Notes under the pieces: model-generated
What the model was told of the DNA's origin: nothing
Databases searched by the model: none
Seen by the model: only the letters and a program-made list of their open reading frames with translations
Source: an uncultured Prevotella sp.
GTDB lineage: Bacteria > Bacteroidota > Bacteroidia > Bacteroidales > Bacteroidaceae
DNA length: 64,000 bases
Assembly: GCA_905233425.1 (NCBI GenBank)
Contig: CAJOEC010000011.1
Span: 1 to 64,000, forward strand
Direction: 5' to 3'
Shown here: in pieces, positions 57,336-64,000 of the stretch
Layout: the number at the start of each line of letters is the position of its first letter
Position numbering within the stretch: position 1 is the stretch's first letter
Position numbers and translations under genes: made by a program

Positions 57336-58235
57336 ATGAAAGTTAGTATAAAGGGCAAATTAAACCGAATACCTGATTTGAATGATTTCCTCGACGACTG
57401 GAATCATGAGATGCAGGTTGGCGACCAGCTGGATTGCGTGGCCGTAACAAGCCATCAGGAGTTCGACGCGATAAAGAGACGGTTCCCTCTTGGCATTGGA
57501 AGCCTCTTTGTCGGTTTGACATACGTTTGGCATGAAATGCTTCCAAAGATAAAGGCTACCCGAAAGATGTATTACTTCTTGTCAGGTAAACGCCATCGCA
57601 CTTACAGCCGCACAGAGATTCTTGGCCGAATATCCAGGGCAGGCTTCAAGATTGAGAAAGAGGAGAATCTCAACGGCTCTTTGCATGTAGTTGCCAAGAA
57701 GAGGTCTGAGCCATTAGAAAGGAATGAGACCTGCGATTCGCCCATTTTGAAAATGAAGCGTACTGGCAAAGACGGCAAATTGATAGAGGTCTACAAATTC
57801 AGGACGATGCACAGTTATTCGCAGTATATACAAGACTATGTGTACGAACTGAACAAGCTGGATCACTCTGGCAAGCTGACCGATGACTTCCGTGTCAACG
57901 TTTGGGGACGTCTTTTCCGTTCTGCATGGCTTGATGAACTGCCCATGCTCATAAATGTATTCAAGGGCGACATGAAATGGGTGGGTGTCCGTCCGCTGAC
58001 CGAACATTTCTTCTCACTCTACACCCCCGAGATGCAGGAACTTCGCAGTAAAGTGAAGCCTGGCATGCTGCCACCCTTCTATTACGAAAAGAAGACACCC
58101 ATCGGTCTTGACGAAATCCAGGCTTCAGAGCGTCGCTATATCGAAGCCTACTTGGATCATCCTTTCCGCACCGACTGGAAGTACTTCTGGGGCACAGTCT
58201 TTAACATTCTGGCAAGAAGTAAGAGCAGTAAATAA
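57336..58235 (+). CDS. Bacterial sugar transferase (polyprenyl-P sugar-1-P transferase) with atypical N-terminus
   Basis: KMKRTGKDGKLIEVYKFRTMH; LFRSAWLDELPMLINVFKGDMKWVGVRPLTEHF. Confidence 0.8.
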   Translation: MKVSIKGKLNRIPDLNDFLDDWNHEMQVGDQLDCVAVTSHQEFDAIKRRFPLGIGSLFVGLTYVWHEMLPKIKATRKMYYFLSGKRHRTYSRTEILGRISRAGFKIEKEENLNGSLHVVAKKRSEPLERNETCDSPILKMKRTGKDGKLIEVYKFRTMHSYSQYIQDYVYELNKLDHSGKLTDDFRVNVWGRLFRSAWLDELPMLINVFKGDMKWVGVRPLTEHFFSLYTPEMQELRSKVKPGMLPPFYYEKKTPIGLDEIQASERRYIEAYLDHPFRTDWKYFWGTVFNILARSKSSK

Positions 58236-58251
58236 GGCTGATTGAGAAGGA

Positions 58252-59601
58252 ATGTTGTATAGATTGCATAATAACATCTTCATTGTAGGCCTGTTGACTT
58301 TATGTTTTCTTGCTGTTATGTCATCGGGGCGTGCATTATGTGCCATCACCCCTGTTACGATGTTTGCTTTTATTACGCAGGTGGCACTACTTCTATGGTA
58401 TTCTCATGAAGACATTAATTCCTATTCGGAAAAGGAGTTGTTTCAAACAGTGCTTGTTTATAGCTTTTTGATAGCAGGTTTAATAATAGTCACCTCCAAT
58501 TTCTTATTAGGAGAAGAATTTCTGTGGGAAGATCCCGATGGGGTTTTCTATTATGAAGAAGGTCTGAGGTCTATAGATATGGGACTCCCAGAAAATGTAA
58601 CACGAATCATTTCGAGATTTGGATTTGATGACTGGGGAGCACTTATATTAAGTGCCTTTATGATGTATATTATTCCTTCCAATCTTTTTATGAACGCTTT
58701 ACATGTTCTGACAGGAGCCATCTCCGCGGTGCTGTTGTTTCGCATAGGAAAGCGTTTGATGCCTGAGAAATATGCTTTCATTGCAGGTTTAGCATACGGA
58801 ACATCATCCTATCTCATAATGTTCCATTGTACATATCTTAAGGAGTCGGTCTTTACCTTTTTAGTGATATGCGCAATGTATAACTTTTATAAGGCTATAG
58901 TTGATAAAAAAAATGGGTCATTGATTATTGTTTTTGTATTCCTCCTTATTATGGTTTTCTACAGACCCGCAGTTGTCGCTTTTCTCTTAGTCGGCTTTGT
59001 CGGTTACTACGCTGTCACTCAACATGGCAGCGCTCTGTCATTATTCCTATATGGTATGATTTTGGTGGGGTTAGTAGCCTCTATGGCTTTTTTGCAAAGT
59101 CAGATGGATCACTATACAGAAGGAGGCAACACTGACGAACTTCTTGCTGAAAATGGTTCCGCCAATTACTCTGGTGGATTTAACTATTTTGTGGGATGGT
59201 TTGCTTCATTATTTGGTCCATTTCCAACATTGTTTCCAAATGTCTCACTCGGCCCCAGGAACATGAATTTTTATGGTGCTGGGCTTACATACAAGTTGTT
59301 CTTGGTTGTTCCTTTATGGACAGGAGTCTATTTCGCAGTTAAGCGTTTCAATGCAATAATGATACCGATTGTTGGTTTTACTATTGTTGAGATGGCAGCT
59401 TCTGCATACGTGATGGCAAGTTTCGAACTGCGTAAGGTGATGTTACACATGCCTTTTATATACCCTCTCGCGTTTTATGGTCTCTACTGTTTGGAAAAGA
59501 ATAAAATAAAAGACACGTACAAACACCTATCAGAAATTACAGGCCACATTTTGGCCATTGGCATACTTCTTCTATGGAATGTAATTAAAGTTAAAGGATA
59601 A
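58252..59601 (+). CDS. Polytopic membrane protein, candidate capsule polymerase/flippase-type function
   Basis: Multiple TM helices between sugar transferase and GT genes. Confidence 0.55.
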   Translation: MLYRLHNNIFIVGLLTLCFLAVMSSGRALCAITPVTMFAFITQVALLLWYSHEDINSYSEKELFQTVLVYSFLIAGLIIVTSNFLLGEEFLWEDPDGVFYYEEGLRSIDMGLPENVTRIISRFGFDDWGALILSAFMMYIIPSNLFMNALHVLTGAISAVLLFRIGKRLMPEKYAFIAGLAYGTSSYLIMFHCTYLKESVFTFLVICAMYNFYKAIVDKKNGSLIIVFVFLLIMVFYRPAVVAFLLVGFVGYYAVTQHGSALSLFLYGMILVGLVASMAFLQSQMDHYTEGGNTDELLAENGSANYSGGFNYFVGWFASLFGPFPTLFPNVSLGPRNMNFYGAGLTYKLFLVVPLWTGVYFAVKRFNAIMIPIVGFTIVEMAASAYVMASFELRKVMLHMPFIYPLAFYGLYCLEKNKIKDTYKHLSEITGHILAIGILLLWNVIKVKG

Positions 59602-60590
59602 TGACAAGAGTAAGTGTAATTATACCTGTATACAATGTAAAGCCATATCTGGAGCGTTGCCTTCAGTCTGTGCTAAGTCAGACACTCAAAGATATGGAAA
59701 TAATCTTAGTGGACGATGGAAGCACTGATGGTAGCGGAGAATTGGCCGATAAATTGGCGGTCACAGACTCTCGTGTTCGTGTTATCCACCAAAAGAATCA
59801 AGGAGTTTCTGTAGCACGAAACACTGGACTTCAGAATGCACAAGGAGAATATGTCGTGTTTATGGATTCCGATGATGAATGGTTATTACAAGACGGAATA
59901 GAAACACTTTTAGAGAAGAGTGAACGTGGGTGCGACTTGATTGTATTCAAAAGAGTAGACATTTGGAAAGAACATCGGGAAGCTTCCAATGATTATGATT
60001 TAGAAACCATCTCAAGATTACCAGACACATCTGCTGTTTTTAGTCATCTTGTTAAGACACAGCAGTTTCAATTCAGTGCATGCTTCATGATGACGCGCCG
60101 TCAGGTGTTAATAGATAACGGAATCTTCTTCCCCGTAGGAATAGTTGATGAAGATATAAGTTGGAACTTGCATTTATGGCAATGTGTTCATTCTGTTTCT
60201 TTTCATAACCTTCCTTTCTATGGATATCATCATAGAGCCAATAGTGTTACCACGACTTCTTCCATCCGTTCCTATCGAAGCAATAATCAAATCTTTACTC
60301 ATTGGAAAGCTCTCTGTCAGGAAGGATGCACGAATAAAACATCTATATTGATTTATCTGGCTAACATTTGGGTAAGTTTAGGATATCATCTATATTCCCT
60401 GAATGATGCCGACAAGCCTGAGGCCATTAGCATACTGAAGCGTCATAAAGACTTACTATTATACGCATCTACCCCAAAATCACGTCGCACCGCAATAATG
60501 GTAAAAATCATGGGGGTAAGGAATACTACAACAATTTTAGGACTATATTGGCGTTTGCGGACAAAAATCAAGAGAAATAACATTCAATGA
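59601..60590 (+). CDS. Glycosyltransferase family 2
   Basis: VSVIIPVYNVKPYLERCLQSVLSQTLKDMEIILVDDGSTDGSGEL; start overlaps previous stop (TAATG). Confidence 0.95.
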   Translation: MTRVSVIIPVYNVKPYLERCLQSVLSQTLKDMEIILVDDGSTDGSGELADKLAVTDSRVRVIHQKNQGVSVARNTGLQNAQGEYVVFMDSDDEWLLQDGIETLLEKSERGCDLIVFKRVDIWKEHREASNDYDLETISRLPDTSAVFSHLVKTQQFQFSACFMMTRRQVLIDNGIFFPVGIVDEDISWNLHLWQCVHSVSFHNLPFYGYHHRANSVTTTSSIRSYRSNNQIFTHWKALCQEGCTNKTSILIYLANIWVSLGYHLYSLNDADKPEAISILKRHKDLLLYASTPKSRRTAIMVKIMGVRNTTTILGLYWRLRTKIKRNNIQ

Positions 60591-61510
60591 AGATTCTTAT
60601 TGTAGCTAACCACAACAAAGGATATTTTGTACCCTTTATCGTTGAGCAAGTAGAAGCCCTGAAGCAGCTCGGGGTTGAGATTGAATATTACGGCGTACAT
60701 GGAAAAGGAATCATCGGATACCTTTCAAATAGGTCTGTGTTGAAGGCCAAGATTCGCGAGTATCGTCCTGACCTAATTCATGCTCACTACGGACTTAGCG
60801 GATTGTTGGCTAATTTACAAAGAAGAGTACCTGTAGTCACGACTTTCCACGGTAGTGATATTCACGAAGGTGGCAGAAATCTTTTTTTATCGAGATTAGC
60901 AATACGACTTTCTGCATATAACATTTTTGTTACTGAGAATCTACAGAAACAGGCTGGCTGTCATGGTAATAATCAGTGCGCCTTGCCCTGTGGAATAGAT
61001 ACTATTACTATTCACCCAATAGATAGAGCTGAAGCACGAAGACTGCTTGGATGGGAGGCTGACGGAAAATATGTACTCTTTGCCGGTGCTTTTGACAATG
61101 CTGTAAAAAACAGTTCTTTGGCAAAAGCTGCAACAGCATTGACCAAAGGCGTTCATCTGATTGAGATGCGTGGTTTTACTCGTGAACAGGTTAATCTGAT
61201 TATGAATGCGGCAAACTGTCTTCTGATGACCTCTTATCGAGAAGGTTCACCACAGGTTGTCAAAGAGGCATTGGAGTGTGGAACACCTATTGTTTCTGTT
61301 GATGTCGGTGACGTTAGAGAGATTACCGCAGGCATAGAAGGTTGCCATGTCACCTCGTATGATGCTCACGATATCGCTCATGCTATAAACCAGACTTTTT
61401 CTTTTCATGGTAAGACAACAGGCCGCCAACGTATTATAGAGCGAGGACTTTCTAATGAGCTTGTAGCTAAGCGTATTTTTGATATCTACAACAGTATTAT
61501 AAACAAATAA
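60587..61510 (+). CDS. Glycosyltransferase family 4 (group 1)
   Basis: IHAHYGLSGLLANLQRRVPVVTTFHGSDI; REGSPQVVKEALECGTPIVSVDVGDVREI. Confidence 0.9.
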   Translation: MKILIVANHNKGYFVPFIVEQVEALKQLGVEIEYYGVHGKGIIGYLSNRSVLKAKIREYRPDLIHAHYGLSGLLANLQRRVPVVTTFHGSDIHEGGRNLFLSRLAIRLSAYNIFVTENLQKQAGCHGNNQCALPCGIDTITIHPIDRAEARRLLGWEADGKYVLFAGAFDNAVKNSSLAKAATALTKGVHLIEMRGFTREQVNLIMNAANCLLMTSYREGSPQVVKEALECGTPIVSVDVGDVREITAGIEGCHVTSYDAHDIAHAINQTFSFHGKTTGRQRIIERGLSNELVAKRIFDIYNSIINK

Positions 61511-61538
61511 TAGATTATTGACAGTGGGAGATGACAAC

Positions 61539-62714
61539 ATGAAAGGAGCCATCGTGTTAGAAGGACACGTCCAAGGGCTTTCTAATACACGTTCACTGGG
61601 AGAGTTAGGTATCCCTGTTTACGTAATGGACACGGTTCATTGTCTGGCACAACATTCTAAATATTGTACCAAGTATTTCAGGTGCCCAGATTTTAAGTCG
61701 GAGGCGTTTATAAAATTCTTGATTGAGACAGCTCAAAAGGAAAACATTCGCGGTTGGTTTCTCATCGGCAGCAATGACCATATTGTTGAAAACCTGGCAC
61801 TCCATAAGGCTCAACTTGCACCTTTCTACAAGATGCTGGTTCCAGACAAGTCCGCCCTCTATAACATTATTAATAAGAAGAATTTGTTGAAGGTAGCGGA
61901 AGGGTGTGGTACGGCAATACCTTCAACATGCTATCCTGAGAACATTACTGAGGCAGAATCGTTTAGATATCCTCTGCTTATAAAGGGAAATGAAGGGCTT
62001 TCCTTTTTCAAAGCGACACACCAAAAGGCCATTCAAGTAGATTCTTATCAGGAACTCATGGATGTATGTAACTCCATTAGAGAGACGGTTAATGTCCAAG
62101 ACATAATGATACAAGAACTGATACCCAATGATAAAGACAACAAGGTTGTCTCCTTCACATGCTTTGCTATACAAGGAGATATTAAGTCTTATTGGATGGG
62201 ACGAAAGTTGAGAGAGCACCCCGTCAAATATGGTACGGCGACTTTCGCAGAGAGTATCCTCGTTCCAGCTATTTTGGAGGAAGCGACTCCATTAGTAAAA
62301 GCATTAGAATATACTGGAACGTGCGAAATAGAGTTTTTACTTGATAAACGTGATGGTAAGTATAAACTCATTGAGATAAATCCCAGGACCTGGCTGTGGG
62401 TAGGCTTGGCAAAAGCTTGTGGCATAGATTATGCCAAATTAATGTATAACTTTTTGAATAATATTCCCCAAGAGTATCCGAATACATATCAAACTGGTAT
62501 AAAGTGGATTAACTGGCTGACGGATACTGTCTATGGTATGAAAGCTATTCATAAAGGACTCATCACAACAAAAGAATATGTCAAGTCTTTGCGTGGAAAG
62601 AAGGTTAGGGCTATATGGAGTTTAAACGACTTGATGCCAGGCATCGTATTCCCATTCATGTCTTTCTACATTGCAAAAAAAAGAGGAGCTCAACCCGTTT
62701 ATAAAAAATCTTAA
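61539..62714 (+). CDS. ATP-grasp domain protein (carboxylate-amine ligase-like)
   Basis: YPLLIKGNEGLSFFKATHQKAIQV; EIEFLLDKRDGKYKLIEINPRTWLW. Confidence 0.8.
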   Translation: MKGAIVLEGHVQGLSNTRSLGELGIPVYVMDTVHCLAQHSKYCTKYFRCPDFKSEAFIKFLIETAQKENIRGWFLIGSNDHIVENLALHKAQLAPFYKMLVPDKSALYNIINKKNLLKVAEGCGTAIPSTCYPENITEAESFRYPLLIKGNEGLSFFKATHQKAIQVDSYQELMDVCNSIRETVNVQDIMIQELIPNDKDNKVVSFTCFAIQGDIKSYWMGRKLREHPVKYGTATFAESILVPAILEEATPLVKALEYTGTCEIEFLLDKRDGKYKLIEINPRTWLWVGLAKACGIDYAKLMYNFLNNIPQEYPNTYQTGIKWINWLTDTVYGMKAIHKGLITTKEYVKSLRGKKVRAIWSLNDLMPGIVFPFMSFYIAKKRGAQPVYKKS

Positions 62715-62724
62715 CATTATCAAT

Positions 62725-63810
62725 ATGAACATATTAATCTCGACCGGTCATCCTGCCCAAGTCCACAATTTCCGTGTTGTCCGTGAACAACTTATCAAGA
62801 GAGGGCACAAGGTGTTTTGGCTATCTTCAAAGAAAGATATTGCTGATTATCTGTTAAATGCATACGGAATTGAATACACACAGCTGAAACGTCCAAAGAA
62901 GGGCTTGTTGTCAAAGGCGCTTGTTCTGCTACAGAATGCTTGGATAACAGCCAAAGTCATTCGAAAGAACAAAATAGACTTTGTCGTGTCAAGGGTTAAT
63001 CCAGGAGTGGTATTAGGTTCCTTCTTGATGGGCAGAACCCAAATAGGTCTGTCAGATACGGAAGCGGCAGGAATCTATGACTTGGTCTTTTCTAAATTCT
63101 TGAGTGCTTTTATCACTTCCACTTCCTTTGAACGAACGTTACGTAATGATCAGATAAGGATAGATGCGAACATCGAATTATTTTATTTGCATCCAAATTA
63201 TTTCCGTTATGATAAGGATGAGGTGTATCGATTGTTGAAGATACCTACTGACACTCCATTTGTTGTTATCAGGTTTGTAAGCTCAAAGGCGTTTCATGAT
63301 GAAGGAACCAAATTCATTACGGAGAAGAATAAAATAGAAGTTGTCAATCAGATTAAAAAATATGCAGAGGTGTTTATTAGTTCTGAGGACAATTTGCCAC
63401 CGTCAATACAACAATACCAAATCAAATTCCCGTTTGAGAAAGTTCATGATGTAATGAAAGAGGCAACCTTGTTTTATGGTGAGAGTGCAACGATGGCATC
63501 TGAATGTGCAATACTTGGTACATCTGCAATCTATGTGAATGCTCAAACAAGAGGTTATACCAATGACGAGCAACGAGTGGGATTACTCTATTATTACAAG
63601 ACTGACGAGGCATCGCAAACAGCATCAATTGAGAAGGCTGTAGAATTAGTTAAGAATAAAAGAATTAAGGAAGAAACTCAAAACAAACAGCAGGAATTTC
63701 TTAAAACAAAGATTGACCCAGTTGCATTCACAGTGTGGTTCATAGAGAACTATCCTGATAGCAAGCGCATCATGAACGAAAATCCTGATTATCAATACCG
63801 CTTCAAATAA
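62725..63810 (+). CDS. DUF354-like (glycosyltransferase-fold) protein
   Basis: MNILISTGHPAQVHNFRVVREQLIKRGHKVFWLSSKKD; FYGESATMASECAILGTSAIYVN; start refined from 62671. Confidence 0.75.
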   Translation: MNILISTGHPAQVHNFRVVREQLIKRGHKVFWLSSKKDIADYLLNAYGIEYTQLKRPKKGLLSKALVLLQNAWITAKVIRKNKIDFVVSRVNPGVVLGSFLMGRTQIGLSDTEAAGIYDLVFSKFLSAFITSTSFERTLRNDQIRIDANIELFYLHPNYFRYDKDEVYRLLKIPTDTPFVVIRFVSSKAFHDEGTKFITEKNKIEVVNQIKKYAEVFISSEDNLPPSIQQYQIKFPFEKVHDVMKEATLFYGESATMASECAILGTSAIYVNAQTRGYTNDEQRVGLLYYYKTDEASQTASIEKAVELVKNKRIKEETQNKQQEFLKTKIDPVAFTVWFIENYPDSKRIMNENPDYQYRFK

Positions 63811-63811
63811 G

Positions 63812-64000
63812 ATGGATTTTACTCGAGAGAAATATTGTGAACTTGTGTCGCAGTTAAAAAACTGTGGCTATGAGTTTATCACTTATCAGCATTATTGTGA
63901 GGGGAATCAGCCAAAACGGTTTGTCATCCTTCGGCATGATGTGGACTTGAAGCCAAAGAATTCACTGGCAGTAGCAAAAGATGAAAAGGAATTAGGAGCT
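63812..64000 (+). CDS. Polysaccharide deacetylase-like protein (3' truncated by window)
   Basis: MDFTREKYCELVSQLKNCGYEFITYQHY...RFVILRHDVDLKPKNSLAVAKDEKELGA. Confidence 0.65.
   Translation, partial: MDFTREKYCELVSQLKNCGYEFITYQHYCEGNQPKRFVILRHDVDLKPKNSLAVAKDEKELGA

Overview
A 64 kb window of a Bacteroidales genome, Prevotella-like by gene content, TAnnTTTG promoters, SusC/D pairs and the NusG-like capsule activator. From left to right it holds: (i) the 3' end of a surface protein, a 47-aa small ORF and a BspA-like LRR/dockerin protein; (ii) a RIC/hemerythrin-LuxR regulator; (iii) a locus with two SusC/SusD pairs and three fasciclin-like lipoproteins but no CAZyme; (iv) a low-MW phosphotyrosine phosphatase; (v) a cobalamin riboswitch followed by BtuB-, BtuG-, BtuH- (two DUF4465), BtuF- and BtuC-like genes with no adjacent BtuD; (vi) a DASS transporter, esterases, an endo/exonuclease-phosphatase, a SPOR protein, an FHA protein and dCMP deaminase; (vii) a five-gene minus-strand cluster of sensor proteins (four dCache-type, one TPR-type) whose kinase core is split or degenerate, with catalytic His replaced or modules missing; (viii) the start of a capsule/EPS locus led by a NusG/UpxY-like protein. 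The most unusual signals are the degenerate histidine-kinase array and the pervasive repeats: heptanucleotide tandem repeats, 9-nt tandem repeats and GC-rich hairpins. These invade coding sequence, supply signal-peptide/lipobox codons, and sit directly against start codons. All calls come from reading the sequence and the supplied ORFs; no database search was run.
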